A stretch of 64,000 nt of DNA, taken from positions 434,001 through 498,000 of the forward strand of contig JADJWE010000009.1 in the NCBI GenBank assembly GCA_016716525.1, read 5' to 3'. Shown here piece after piece: positions 52,035 through 60,835 of the stretch. A model generated the notes under the pieces. That model was not told where the DNA came from. It ran no database searches and saw nothing but the letters and a program-made list of their open reading frames with translations. Numbering within the stretch: position 1 is the first letter of the stretch; every line of letters starts with the position of its first letter. The position numbers were made by a program, and so were the translations under genes. Origin of the DNA: Candidatus Flexicrinis affinis (GTDB taxonomy: Bacteria > Chloroflexota > Anaerolineae > Aggregatilineales > Phototrophicaceae).

Positions 52035-52065
52035 ACAGGCCCCTGAATTGCGGTCAGGGGCCTGT
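52035..52065. terminator. Hairpin terminator downstream of the SDR gene
   Basis: A 12-bp stem ACAGGCCCCTGA (52035-52046) / TCAGGGGCCTGT (52054-52065) has a 7-nt loop, 17 bp past the SDR stop on the minus strand. It is followed there by TCTATGTTT, a weak U tract. Confidence 0.7.
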
Positions 52066-52081
52066 ATACCACAGCCTTCAG

Positions 52082-52843
52082 TTACTGCGCGACGTAGCCA
52101 CCGTCGACGAGCACGGCGCTGCCGGTCATGAACGAGGCGCCGTCGCTGCACAGCCACACGATCAGATCGGCGACTTCTTCGGGCGTACCGAGCCGCTTGA
52201 GCGCGTGCATTTGCGCGAGGCCGTTGTACATATCACTGCCCGGCGTGATACCAGCCGCTTCAAGCAGCGGGGTCTGAATGAAGGCCGGCGACACCGCCGT
52301 CACGCGCAGGTTCTGCGGGCCGTATTCCAGCGCCGCGTTCTTGGTCAGGCCGATTACGGCGTGCTTGGCGGCCACGTAGGCCGGCGCGTTGGCAAACCCG
52401 ACCCAGCCCAGAATCGACGACACGTTGACGATCGCGCCGGCGCCGGTCTTGAGCATTTCGGGGATTTCGTAGCGCATGCACAAGAACACGCCGGTCAGGT
52501 TGATTCCGATGACCTTGTTCCAGTCGGCCAACGTATAGTCGGCGGTCGGGGCAGAGAGGCCGCCGATGCCGGCGTTGTTGATCCCGAAGTCGAGCCGGCC
52601 ATACGTTTGTACGGCTTTGTCGATCAACGCCTTGACCTGCTCCTCTGAAGAGACGTCGGCGTGGACGTAAATCGCCTCGCCGCCCTCGGCCTTAATGGCG
52701 GCCACGACCTCGTTGCCCTTGTCGTCCAGTACGTCCGAGACGACGACTTTCGCGCCTTGTCGCGCGAACAACTTTGCCGTTGACGCGCCGATTCCTTGGC
52801 CCGCACCGGTAACCACTGCCACCTTACCTGAAATACCGTTCAT
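52082..52843 (-). CDS. Short-chain dehydrogenase/reductase (classical SDR)
   Basis: The 253-residue enzyme has the nucleotide motif 'VVTGAGQGIGASTAKLF' (TGxxxGxG), 'GINNAGIGGL' (NNAG), the catalytic Ser in 'IVNVSSILGW', and 'YVAAKHAVIGLTK' (YxxxK). It ends 'TGSAVLVDGGYVAQ', typical of FabG-like SDRs. Asp in 'VVVSDVLDD' at the end of strand 2 favours NAD. The substrate is unknown. It has its own terminator. Confidence 0.95.
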   Translation of the reverse strand: MNGISGKVAVVTGAGQGIGASTAKLFARQGAKVVVSDVLDDKGNEVVAAIKAEGGEAIYVHADVSSEEQVKALIDKAVQTYGRLDFGINNAGIGGLSAPTADYTLADWNKVIGINLTGVFLCMRYEIPEMLKTGAGAIVNVSSILGWVGFANAPAYVAAKHAVIGLTKNAALEYGPQNLRVTAVSPAFIQTPLLEAAGITPGSDMYNGLAQMHALKRLGTPEEVADLIVWLCSDGASFMTGSAVLVDGGYVAQ

Positions 52844-52896
52844 GATTTTTCTCCTGTGCCGACCGCAAAATGCGGTTTAGCGATCTATTTGGATGA

Positions 52897-54162
52897 CTAC
52901 CGCACGACGAACGTGCAGGTGCCGGTCTCCTCAAGTGTACGCGTGCCGGGGCCGAAGTAGTTATAGCCGTCATAGATCTGCTCCGACCACGTCACGCGGT
53001 ATTCGATGACGTAAGTGCCGGCGTCCAATTCGCCAGTGGGGTAGAAGAAATCGACGATGTAGTCGGTGCCTTGACGGCGCACTGGCTTGGCGTATTCCAG
53101 CGGCCTGCGGACGTCCTGCCCGTTGACGCTGATGGCGTACTGTGCCGTGTTCATGTGCTGCTGAATCTGTTCTTCCGTGCGGGCGTACCAGTACCAGTAC
53201 ACCTCTGCGGTCGACCCGGCGGCAAGGTTCGAAGGCGCGCGCAGTTGGCCGCGCGGCGGATTGTCGCAGTTGACGTACAGGTCGACGCCGGTCTGGACTT
53301 CCGGTTCGCCGCTGGTGGTCGGCGCTGCGATCGGACCGCTGTTGGTCGGGATCGGGGCGTTGGTTTCGGTGGGAGTGCCCGGCTGCGGCGTTGGGCCGCC
53401 CGGCGTACTGCTCGGCGCTGCGGTGCCGAGCACGGCCGCGAGCGCGGTCGATGTCGCGTTGATCGGGTCGAAGTCGATGATAGGTAGATTCGGCGTGCCG
53501 GCTTGCCCCTCCGTCGTACTGGTCGGCGGCATGTCGGGCAGGTCGAGTGCAGGCGTCGCGGTGACCGCGCCGGTCTGCTGCGACGGAGTCACGGTGCCGC
53601 CGCCGATGAGCGCGGTCGGGAGCGGTGTGCCGCCGGCCACCACGGTCTGATCGGGCGGCAAAGTGAACGTCGCCAGCGGCGTGGCGGTCGGGTCGATGCG
53701 CACCAATGGCGTATTGATCCAACCTTCGCGCCCATCCTCAAGCTTGACGTTAAGCCAACGGCCGGACTCATCGACGCCGATCACCTGCACCTCGGTGCCG
53801 GGGAACAAGGCCTCGAACGCGCCGAAGCTCGCGCCCGGCCCGCGCCGGACGTTGACCGTTTGCAGCGAGCTTACGATGCCCATGATGGGCGGCGTGGGCG
53901 ACGGCGTCAGCGTGGCTGTGGCGGTCGGCGGAACCGGCGTGATCGACGGCGTATAGGTTAACGTCGGCAGCGGTGTGCGGCTGACCTCTGGCGTGGCGGT
54001 CGCACGCGGCGTCAGCGTGACCAGCGGTGCAAGCGTGTTGGTCGGAAGCTGCTCGGTAGTTGCCTGCGGTTGGCAGGCCGCCGCGATCAGCGCGAGCGAC
54101 ACGATCGCCAGCACACGCGCCCACTTCCGTTTCCCGCCGGTGATCCGTAAAATACGCGCCAT
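52897..54162 (-). CDS. SH3-domain lipoprotein with Thr/Pro-rich linkers
   Basis: The 421-residue product starts at ATG 54162 (AGGAA upstream). A lipoprotein signal ends in 'LALIAAACQPQ'. A TPTAT-rich spacer and one bacterial SH3 domain follow (about 90-155, 'TVNVRRGPGASFGAFEALFPG' to 'GREGWINTPLVRI'). Then comes a long Pro/Thr/Gly-rich region and a C-terminal beta domain (about 300-421, 'DAGTYVIEYRVTWSEQIY') with a final Cys pair. It is likely a surface anchor or envelope-binding protein. Its start codon overlaps that of the divergent gene on CATG at 54160-54163. Confidence 0.8.
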   Translation of the reverse strand: MARILRITGGKRKWARVLAIVSLALIAAACQPQATTEQLPTNTLAPLVTLTPRATATPEVSRTPLPTLTYTPSITPVPPTATATLTPSPTPPIMGIVSSLQTVNVRRGPGASFGAFEALFPGTEVQVIGVDESGRWLNVKLEDGREGWINTPLVRIDPTATPLATFTLPPDQTVVAGGTPLPTALIGGGTVTPSQQTGAVTATPALDLPDMPPTSTTEGQAGTPNLPIIDFDPINATSTALAAVLGTAAPSSTPGGPTPQPGTPTETNAPIPTNSGPIAAPTTSGEPEVQTGVDLYVNCDNPPRGQLRAPSNLAAGSTAEVYWYWYARTEEQIQQHMNTAQYAISVNGQDVRRPLEYAKPVRRQGTDYIVDFFYPTGELDAGTYVIEYRVTWSEQIYDGYNYFGPGTRTLEETGTCTFVVR

Positions 54163-54898
54163 GACTGATCTATTCCTGCTGCTTCTGACGTTGTTAGCAC
54201 CCGCCTTTGTAACGGGTAATTCTACCATATCCGAGCACGTTATCCGGGCGGCTGACCTCCGGTTGACCGGGGACGGGCGGTTCGCCGAGCTGACATTCGA
54301 GGCGCGCGCCGGGGATGTCGTGACGATCACCGCGTGCGCAGAGAACCTCGACCTCGTTGTCGACATACTCGACATCAACGGCAACCGGCTTGCCTACAAC
54401 GACGATTGGGCAGGCGGACACGACGTCGAATCCGACGATCCGGCGCTGGCAGGACTGAACGCGACCGACGCGGCTGTTGTCCGGCTACCTATCCCCGTAG
54501 ATGGAGAACTGACCGTGCGCGTCAACACGTTCAACGGCGAGGGGGCAGGGGACGTCTCGGTGGCCGTGCGGCTTGCGGACCCGGTCGAACTCACGATCGG
54601 TGAGACGCTGTGGGTGCCTATCCCGCTGGCAGGCAGCACGCCGGTTGCCTTAGCGGTCGAAGGCGGCTCGTTCACGGTCACTGTGAGCGACCCGAGCGGC
54701 AGGCTCGATCCAGTGGCGCGCGTGCTCGATGCGTCCGGCGCGGTGGTCGCCGCCAACGACGATCACGACGGACTACGCCCGGACCTCAACCGCTTCGACG
54801 CGGCCGTGGGCGTGCGGCAAGCCGGGCAGTTCGAGCTGCAAATCGCCGAGTTTATGGGGCGTGCGGGATGGGTTCGGGTGCAAGTGGCCCTTGACTGA
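54161..54898 (+). CDS. Exported protein with two pre-peptidase-like beta domains
   Basis: The 245-residue product starts at ATG 54161 with a signal peptide ('LFLLLLTLLAPAFVTGN'). It has two similar beta-sandwich units (about 30-135 and 145-245), each with 'V.DILD(or VARVLD)..G..(L/V)..NDD', the pattern of bacterial pre-peptidase C-terminal (PPC-type) domains. No peptidase is attached. Its start overlaps head to head with the SH3 lipoprotein start, so both promoters must lie within the opposing coding regions or the starts are mis-assigned. Confidence 0.65.
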   Translation: MTDLFLLLLTLLAPAFVTGNSTISEHVIRAADLRLTGDGRFAELTFEARAGDVVTITACAENLDLVVDILDINGNRLAYNDDWAGGHDVESDDPALAGLNATDAAVVRLPIPVDGELTVRVNTFNGEGAGDVSVAVRLADPVELTIGETLWVPIPLAGSTPVALAVEGGSFTVTVSDPSGRLDPVARVLDASGAVVAANDDHDGLRPDLNRFDAAVGVRQAGQFELQIAEFMGRAGWVRVQVALD

Positions 54899-54936
54899 CC
54901 CGCTCAAGTTTCATATCCTTATCGAACCAAACACCC

Positions 54937-55009
54937 GTGCCTGTAGCTCAGTGGATAGAGCGCTTGTCTACGGAACAAGAAGTCGGGAGTTCGAATCTCT
55001 CCAGGCACG
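54937..55009 (+). tRNA. tRNA-Arg (anticodon ACG)
   Basis: The 73-nt cloverleaf has acceptor GTGCCTG / CAGGCAC, D-arm GCTC...GAGC and anticodon stem CTTGT / ACAAG. The 7-nt loop CTACGGA has anticodon ACG at 54970-54972. The T-arm is GGGAG-TTCGAAT-CTCTC and the discriminator base is G. CCA is not encoded. Anticodon A34 would be deaminated to inosine to read CGU, CGC and CGA. Confidence 0.95.
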
Positions 55010-55048
55010 CACGACGCTCACCGCATGGTGGGCGTTTTTGGTTGTACC

Positions 55049-55792
55049 CTAGCTCAGCCGCTTGAACAGCGCCGACGCATAGGCGCGGGTCGGTGCGTCC
55101 GGGTGCGATCCCGCACTTTCGAGCGCGGCGCGAGCATCCGGATTGTGCAGGAGATGCGCGAGCGCTTCGAGCGCCGCCGACCGGACCTCGAACGACTCGT
55201 CGTCGAGCGTCGCAATCAGCGCCGGCACCGCCGCCTCATACCGCAACGCGCCCACTGCACGCGCCGCGCTCTCTCGGATAACCTCTTCCGTTCTGTTCAA
55301 CGCCTCCGTCAACGCCGGGCCCGCATTCATGACCGGCAGCGTGAGCGTCTCGAACGTCGTCCAGCGCACGTTTTCGTCGTCGTCGGCGAGCCGGTCGATG
55401 AGCGCCGGAACCGCCTCCGCGATGCCGATCTGACCGAGCACGAATACAGCCTTGGCGCGCACTTTCTTGTCAATATCGCGCAGGCTGGTGATCAGGGCGT
55501 GGCTGGCCGTGGGGTCGCCGATCTTCCCGAGCGCATGCACGATATTGTGCCGCCCGTAGGAATTGGCGTCGGCATACGCGTCAAACAGATTCTGAATCAG
55601 CATCGATCCGAAGCGGGTCAGCGCCCACGTCACGTCCTCGATCACGTTCAGGTCGCGGTCGGTGCACAGCGCGACGATCAGCGCTGGAATGACGCCTGGA
55701 TCGCCCGATCTGCCCAGGGCGAGTGCGGCATCGCTGCGCTGATGATGGCTGCCAGTTTCAAGCTGTCGGGTAAGTGCCTCGATGTCAGGCAT
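55049..55792 (-). CDS. HEAT-repeat protein (PBS lyase-type)
   Basis: The 247-residue protein starts at ATG 55792 (AAGGAC upstream; the longer frame adds 14 residues of doubtful value). It is built of about seven helical HEAT repeats of the PBS-lyase type: 'RSDAALALGRSGDPGVIPALI', 'NIVHALGKIGDPTASHALI', 'RAKAVFVLGQIGIAEAVPALI' and others. Such repeats bind proteins; no catalytic domain is seen. Confidence 0.88.
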   Translation of the reverse strand: MPDIEALTRQLETGSHHQRSDAALALGRSGDPGVIPALIVALCTDRDLNVIEDVTWALTRFGSMLIQNLFDAYADANSYGRHNIVHALGKIGDPTASHALITSLRDIDKKVRAKAVFVLGQIGIAEAVPALIDRLADDDENVRWTTFETLTLPVMNAGPALTEALNRTEEVIRESAARAVGALRYEAAVPALIATLDDESFEVRSAALEALAHLLHNPDARAALESAGSHPDAPTRAYASALFKRLS

Positions 55793-55860
55793 GCTGTTGT
55801 CCTTCGGGTGTGAGTGCGCGACACCGACCGTCACATGGCCGAACGGGTCGCAAGCGCCTG

Positions 55861-56955
55861 CTACGATACGACCCGAATCCGTACGTTCGTCGTCTCGGCC
55901 GTGTCAGCAATGAACCGCACGAGGCGGCCGCCTTCCTCGTGCATGGCGGATTCTACGCCGGACGATGCTTTTCCGAACAGTTCGATTTCGAGCACGGCGT
56001 CCCGTTTCGTGTTCACGACTTTCCACGTGCCGGCGACGAAACCGTCGATCAGCACGGTGGCGGCAATTCGCCCGGCAGACAGAAACACACGGCCTCGATC
56101 GGCGTCAGCGATGATCCGCGACCGATCCGCATGGCTGATGAGCAGGTTGTCGTATTCCGGCACGAAGCGCACGGGTGCGGGCGTGTCGGCGTGCGGCAGG
56201 GCGTTGTCCGGCAGGTCGTACAGCGTGCGGCCCTGTTCGTCTTTGTATTGGACAAGGTCGATCAGCGAGTCCGCGAGCGTCTCCTGCATCTTCGTCATTC
56301 CGCTCCAGGTCTGGAAGTCCATGATCGAGGCCGGGCCGAACGCGGCCAAATAGCGCCGGAAAAGCGCCGGCACATTTGGCTCGCCCAGCGGCCCGAGACG
56401 CGCCTCGGCACGTTCGTAGGTTGGCGCGCCGCTGCCCCACGTCCCGCTGGGATACGCCTGAATCAGCGGCAGGTAAGTGCGGACGACGTAGCTCAGCGCC
56501 TCGGGGTCCCGGTCGGGCGCGACGGCCAGCAGCGCCGGTTTCAGTTCGCCCTTCGTTCGAGCACTGCCGTCGAGGTGTGCACGCGCCGCCTCGATCACCG
56601 GTTCCTTGTCGAGGCCGTCGATGCGTTTGCCGAAGAACGAGCGCAGCCCTTTTTCCAGCGCCGGGAGCAGGGTGGGCCGGAACAGGGCGTGGTCGGCCGC
56701 GGTCACGAGCTGCAGCGTGGAGCGCATGAGCGCGGCGCGTACGATACGGCGCTCGCGGATCGCGTCCGTGAGATCCGCGCGCTCGAAGTCGCTCAGCCGG
56801 CTCCACAGCCCGATGTACGGCGGATTCGGCACCTGCGATTGGAGGCCCGCTACACGCGACGTCGCCGCTTCGGCGCCGAGGTCGGCGCGGGTCAGCAGAA
56901 GCTGACGGTCGAGCAATGCGCGGCTGAGCTGGCGTAGAGTGAGGCTTTCAGGCAT
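55861..56955 (-). CDS. AlkZ/YcaQ-like winged-helix DNA glycosylase
   Basis: The 364-residue protein starts at ATG 56955, since upstream sequence enters the next gene. It has the HTH_42 layout of AlkZ/YcaQ: N-terminal 'LSRALLDRQLLL', the 'AGLQSQVPNPPYIGLWSRL' segment with the Q-x-Q motif and winged-helix units. A C-terminal beta domain contains 'FVPEYDNLLISHADRSRII'. AlkZ proteins unhook interstrand cross-links and excise alkylated bases. Activity here is inferred from the motif. Confidence 0.85.
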   Translation of the reverse strand: MPESLTLRQLSRALLDRQLLLTRADLGAEAATSRVAGLQSQVPNPPYIGLWSRLSDFERADLTDAIRERRIVRAALMRSTLQLVTAADHALFRPTLLPALEKGLRSFFGKRIDGLDKEPVIEAARAHLDGSARTKGELKPALLAVAPDRDPEALSYVVRTYLPLIQAYPSGTWGSGAPTYERAEARLGPLGEPNVPALFRRYLAAFGPASIMDFQTWSGMTKMQETLADSLIDLVQYKDEQGRTLYDLPDNALPHADTPAPVRFVPEYDNLLISHADRSRIIADADRGRVFLSAGRIAATVLIDGFVAGTWKVVNTKRDAVLEIELFGKASSGVESAMHEEGGRLVRFIADTAETTNVRIRVVS

Positions 56956-57085
56956 CCAACTGTTCCCCGAGTAGGCCGGATAGCGAGAGTGTAGCGAGTT
57001 CGAATGACGAAAACCCGAGGCACTCATGAACCGTTCGCTGTTATTCGCTATGATTGCCGCATGCCAAATGCAACGAGGAACCATC

Positions 57086-58150
57086 ATGGCGAGCACGACG
57101 ACGACCACTCCCGAAGCAGCAGCACTGGCGCAGGTTCGAACGGGACGACCTGCGGTATCTCTCCGTTTCGACTGGCTGATGGCGATGCTGTCGGCCTTGT
57201 TCTTGGCCGGCCTGTGGGTCGACGGATGGGCGCACTTTCACAGCCGCGTCGACGACAGCTTCTTCACGCCGTGGCATCTGGTGTTCTACGGTATGTTTGT
57301 GGTCAACGCGATTGTGCTCGCGCGGACTCAACTGCGCGGCGTCGGGCAGGGGTATCCGTTTGCGCGGGCGATGCCGTTCGGGTACGGGCTGTCGCTGGTG
57401 AGCGTGCTGGTGTTCGCGCTGGGCGGGGCGGGCGACATGGTGTGGCACGAGCTGTTCGGCATCGAAAGCGGCGCTGAGGCGCTGACCAGCCCGACCCACT
57501 TGATTCTCGGCGCGGGGATGCTGCTGATGTTCGCCGGGCCTCTGCGCTCGGCGTTGGGGCGAGCACGTGCAGGCGCAGCGCTGACAGGCTGGCGCGAACT
57601 GGGACCGGCGATCGTCTCCGTCACGCTGCTGCTGACCCTGTTGATGTTCTTCACCAGTTACAGCCATCCGATCACCGCGCCGGTGGCGTACCTGAACCCG
57701 AACATCCCCGGCCCGCTTGACCTGACCGATTTCGGGGTGACGAGTGTCATCTTGCAAGCGGCTGTGCTGACCGGCTTCTGGGCGGTGCTTGCAGCACGCT
57801 GGACGCTGCCGCGCGGCGCGCTGACGTTCCTTGTCATGGTCAGCAGCGGGCTGCTCACGATCCTCGTGGATGTGTATATCCTGCTGCCGGGCTTCCTGAT
57901 CGCGGTCGTGCTCGTCGAGATCGTCGTAGCACGGCTCAAGGTTGCGCCCGACCGTCCCAACGCGATGCTGTTGGTCGGCGGGCTGCTGCCGATGCTGCAC
58001 TACTTGGCGTATTTCGTCACCATGTCGTTCGTGACCGGCGTACGCTGGAACGTTCACGTGTGGGCCGGCGCGATCGTGCTGGCCGGCGCGGCGGGGCTGC
58101 TCGTCGTTTACCTGATCAACGCCGTGCGCGATCAGAAGGCGCTGTCATGA
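57086..58150 (+). CDS. Polytopic membrane protein of unknown function
   Basis: The 354-residue protein starts at ATG 57086 behind GAGGA. It has about nine membrane segments and conserved-looking charged/His patches: 'DDSFFTPWHLVFYGMF', 'GDMVWHELFGIE' and 'SPTHLILGAGMLLM'. These suggest a metal or haem site in the membrane, but I do not recognise the family. The stop overlaps the next start by ATGA, so it is coupled to the DUF5995-like gene. Confidence 0.75.
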   Translation: MASTTTTTPEAAALAQVRTGRPAVSLRFDWLMAMLSALFLAGLWVDGWAHFHSRVDDSFFTPWHLVFYGMFVVNAIVLARTQLRGVGQGYPFARAMPFGYGLSLVSVLVFALGGAGDMVWHELFGIESGAEALTSPTHLILGAGMLLMFAGPLRSALGRARAGAALTGWRELGPAIVSVTLLLTLLMFFTSYSHPITAPVAYLNPNIPGPLDLTDFGVTSVILQAAVLTGFWAVLAARWTLPRGALTFLVMVSSGLLTILVDVYILLPGFLIAVVLVEIVVARLKVAPDRPNAMLLVGGLLPMLHYLAYFVTMSFVTGVRWNVHVWAGAIVLAGAAGLLVVYLINAVRDQKALS

Positions 58151-58863
58151 CGCTGCATGACGAAGTGCTGGCGCGGATGTTCGCGCAGGCCGACGCATGG
58201 GATCAGGCCGACGATCAGCGCGGGGTGTTCTTGCGCTGCTACGCCATGATGACCGGTCAGGTGTTGGCTGATGCCGACGCAGGCGGTTTCGCCGACGCGG
58301 TGTGGGTGCGCGGGTTGCTGTGCCGCTTTGCCGACTATTATTTCGACGCTCTCGCAGCCTATGATTCCGGCGCGGTCGTTCCCGAGGTCTGGCGCATCGC
58401 CTTCGATGCTTGCACGCGTCGCGATGTGCACGTGCTGCAGCAGTTGATGTTGGGCGTAAACGCGCACATCCGCTACGACCTCGTGTTCACGCTGGCGGAT
58501 GTGCTGCGCGACCAATGGCCGCAGCTCAGCGACGCAGAGCGTGCTCGCCGCCTGACCGATCATCGCCGCGTGAACGAGGTGATCTATCGAACCATCGACA
58601 GCGTGCAGGATCAAGTGTTGGAGCGCAACAGCCGCGCGATGGCGGCGCTCGATCTGGTGATGGGCCGGCTTGACGAGTACCTGATCTATCGGGTGATCAT
58701 GGGCTGGCGCGATATTGTGTGGCAGCAGGCGTGCGCGTTGATGGCGTGCACCGACTCAACACAGATCGACTGCGTACGCGCGGAAGTCGAGGCACAGTCG
58801 GTCGAGTCGGCGCGGGCAATCCTCGGCGAGCGCGGCGTCAGGGGTGTGCTCGACCTGTTTTAG
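58147..58863 (+). CDS. DUF5995-like helical protein
   Basis: The 238-residue protein starts at ATG 58147, overlapping the previous stop by 4 bp. It is entirely helical with 'FLRCYAMMTGQVLADADAGG', 'CRFADYYFDALAAY', 'VLQQLMLGVNAHIRYDL' and 'MGWRDIVWQQA', a pattern I associate with DUF5995. His and Asp positions in 'NAHIRYDL' could bind metal. The function is unknown; it is likely to work with the membrane protein encoded upstream. Confidence 0.75.
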   Translation: MTLHDEVLARMFAQADAWDQADDQRGVFLRCYAMMTGQVLADADAGGFADAVWVRGLLCRFADYYFDALAAYDSGAVVPEVWRIAFDACTRRDVHVLQQLMLGVNAHIRYDLVFTLADVLRDQWPQLSDAERARRLTDHRRVNEVIYRTIDSVQDQVLERNSRAMAALDLVMGRLDEYLIYRVIMGWRDIVWQQACALMACTDSTQIDCVRAEVEAQSVESARAILGERGVRGVLDLF

Positions 58864-58971
58864 GTTCGGGCCAGCGCAGACATAAGTGCAGACTATGTCG
58901 CAATTTCGCGGGTCTGCGTACGAAGTGTCGTACGCTGAATGACGCGCACGAAGCAATGTGGAGATTCTAAT

Positions 58972-60189
58972 ATGACGACCATGACGAAGCTCGAAAACCT
59001 ACCCGGCCGGCATCACGAGACAGGGAGCGTTGCAAACGCGCTGGCGCTGGCGGGCGTGACCGCGCCGCACACGGGCGAGCCAGTCAGCGAGGCGCTGCTG
59101 CTCGGCCTCGCCGACGGCCCGGCGTTCGGATACTTCACGTTCTTGTACGAGGGGTTCCCACCGCAGTTGGTGCTGCTGCCTCGCAATACGTTCGACCCGA
59201 TGGAGACGCTGCTCGACCGGCTTGGCAGCCCGCGCGAGGAATACAAAACCGCCAAACCAGAGACGGCGGCCGACAATTTGCGCACGGCGCTCGACAGCGG
59301 GCCGGCAATCGTGTGGGCCGATGTGTTCAGTCTGCCGTATAACCCGCACGCGACGTCGTCGCAGATGTGGGGGATGGCGCCGCTGGTCGTATCCGAACTG
59401 ACCGTCGGCGATGTGGTCATTGCCGACCGCAGCGCGCGACCGCTGCACGTCCCGCTGGCCGATCTGATCCACGCGATGGGGCGGGTGAAGTCGAACCGCT
59501 ACCGGACGATCAGCATCGAGCCGCCGAACTGGGAACGACTCAAGGAAGGTCTGCGCGCGGGCATGCGCCAGAGCGTCGCGCTGTTTTTCGACACCCCGCC
59601 GAAGGGCCGCAAGGAGAATTTCGGCGCGGCAGCCTTCGCGCATTGGGCCGACATGCTGGAAAACACGCGCAACAAGCAGAGTTGGGCGCGCTTCTTCGAG
59701 CCGGGGACGCCGATGGCCTCGGCGCTGGCGGGCAGCGGGTGGATGAGCGGGGTGTTCGACTATGTGCGCGCCCACGCGGCGGGCGATGGGTTCGAACGCG
59801 GTGTGGCTGCCGACCTGTGCGACGAGGCCGCCGGACTACTCAAATTGCCGGGACTTAAGGACGCTGCCGCGGCGTTCCGTGAGGCGCAGTCGGCGTGGGT
59901 CGCGCTGGCCGAAGCGGCGCTGCCGGACAGCGTGCCGGCGTTCAAGCGGCTGAAGGCGCTCAAGCTGGAACGGCGCGCGATCTTTACCGAACAGGGCAGC
60001 GAAGGATATGCCCAGCTTGCGGCACTCGACGCCGACATCAGCGCGCTCAAGGCGGAGATCAGCGCGGATTTCCCGCTGGATGCCGCTGCTGCAAACGAGC
60101 TTCGGGCCGAGCTGCGGACGCACGTCCAAGCCGTCGCTGCGTTGGAGACGGACGCGTTCACGGCGATTCGAGCGGCTCTCGCAGGCTAA
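58972..60189 (+). CDS. BtrH N-terminal / DUF4872-like protein
   Basis: The 405-residue protein starts at ATG 58972 (GGAG upstream). The N-terminal part (about 10-150) resembles BtrH-type peptidase-like acyltransferase domains ('SVANALALAGV' replaces the usual Cys-containing 'C.....'). The middle (155-320) resembles DUF4872 ('FFEPGTPMASALAGSGWM'). The C-terminus is helical. The expected catalytic Cys near the N-terminus is not visible, so it may be inactive. It follows the DUF5995-like gene at a 108-bp distance in the same orientation. Confidence 0.6.
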   Translation: MTTMTKLENLPGRHHETGSVANALALAGVTAPHTGEPVSEALLLGLADGPAFGYFTFLYEGFPPQLVLLPRNTFDPMETLLDRLGSPREEYKTAKPETAADNLRTALDSGPAIVWADVFSLPYNPHATSSQMWGMAPLVVSELTVGDVVIADRSARPLHVPLADLIHAMGRVKSNRYRTISIEPPNWERLKEGLRAGMRQSVALFFDTPPKGRKENFGAAAFAHWADMLENTRNKQSWARFFEPGTPMASALAGSGWMSGVFDYVRAHAAGDGFERGVAADLCDEAAGLLKLPGLKDAAAAFREAQSAWVALAEAALPDSVPAFKRLKALKLERRAIFTEQGSEGYAQLAALDADISALKAEISADFPLDAAAANELRAELRTHVQAVAALETDAFTAIRAALAG

Positions 60190-60191
60190 GA

Positions 60192-60656
60192 CTAAGCCGC
60201 TTCGGTGACGGCCAGCACGCGGATCGAGTCGCCGACCCACACGCGCCCGCCGCGCACCACGCGGGCCATCACACCCAGCCACTGATCCGGGTGCACGTTC
60301 GCCGGGCCGTCGACGCCGCGGGTGGTCGTGCACCCGGTGCGCGGTACGGTGATTTCGATCACGACGTCCGGGCCAATCGCGATATGGGCACCGCGTGGAA
60401 GCCGCGACAGGTCCAGGCCACGCAGGATAATCTGCTCTCCGAGTTCGCCGGGCAGGGCGGGCTGACCGTCGACGAGGAGGTGCGCGTGGATCTCGGCCGC
60501 GATTACGTTGAGATTGCGTTTTGGGCTGCGGCCCGCCTTTTCGTCCCCAACGATGCCGTGATCGGCGCGCAGGTCGGCGGCGTGCAGGCGGACCGGCTCG
60601 GCGTGGCCGGCTTTGCGGATCGTGATGCTGACGACGTGGGCGCTGTTCATGGGCAT
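60192..60656 (-). CDS. MOSC-domain protein
   Basis: The 154-residue protein has the MOSC pattern 'GIVGDEKAGRSPKRNLNVI' (basic loop), 'GELGEQIILRGLDL', 'ITVPRTGCTTTRG' (the conserved Cys) and 'GVMARVVRGGRVWVGD'. MOSC domains bind or transfer sulfur and the molybdenum cofactor. It converges on the BtrH-like gene with a 2-bp gap. A second MOSC gene lies at 61401-61886. Confidence 0.88.
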   Translation of the reverse strand: MPMNSAHVVSITIRKAGHAEPVRLHAADLRADHGIVGDEKAGRSPKRNLNVIAAEIHAHLLVDGQPALPGELGEQIILRGLDLSRLPRGAHIAIGPDVVIEITVPRTGCTTTRGVDGPANVHPDQWLGVMARVVRGGRVWVGDSIRVLAVTEAA

Positions 60657-60710
60657 GTCCTGTTGTGAGTCACATACATTACGTGTGGATTCGCGGGGTT
60701 GGATCAGCGG

Positions 60711-60740
60711 CCCTCACCCCTAACCCCTCTCCCTTAGGGA
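60711..60740. repeat. Solo copy of the CCCTCTCCCT repeat, intergenic
   Basis: CCCTCACCCCTAACCCCTCT CCCTTAGGGA matches the cassette ends at 27029 and 28391. It lies in the gap between the MOSC and GNAT genes and has no gene attached. Confidence 0.65.
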
Positions 60741-60835
60741 GCGCGGAATCCGATGGTAAGGTAGGCAGATGTAGTCGCGCCGCTGTAATTTTCGGTACGT
60801 TACTATCTGTCGGGTCATGAACTGCGCTGGAGGCC

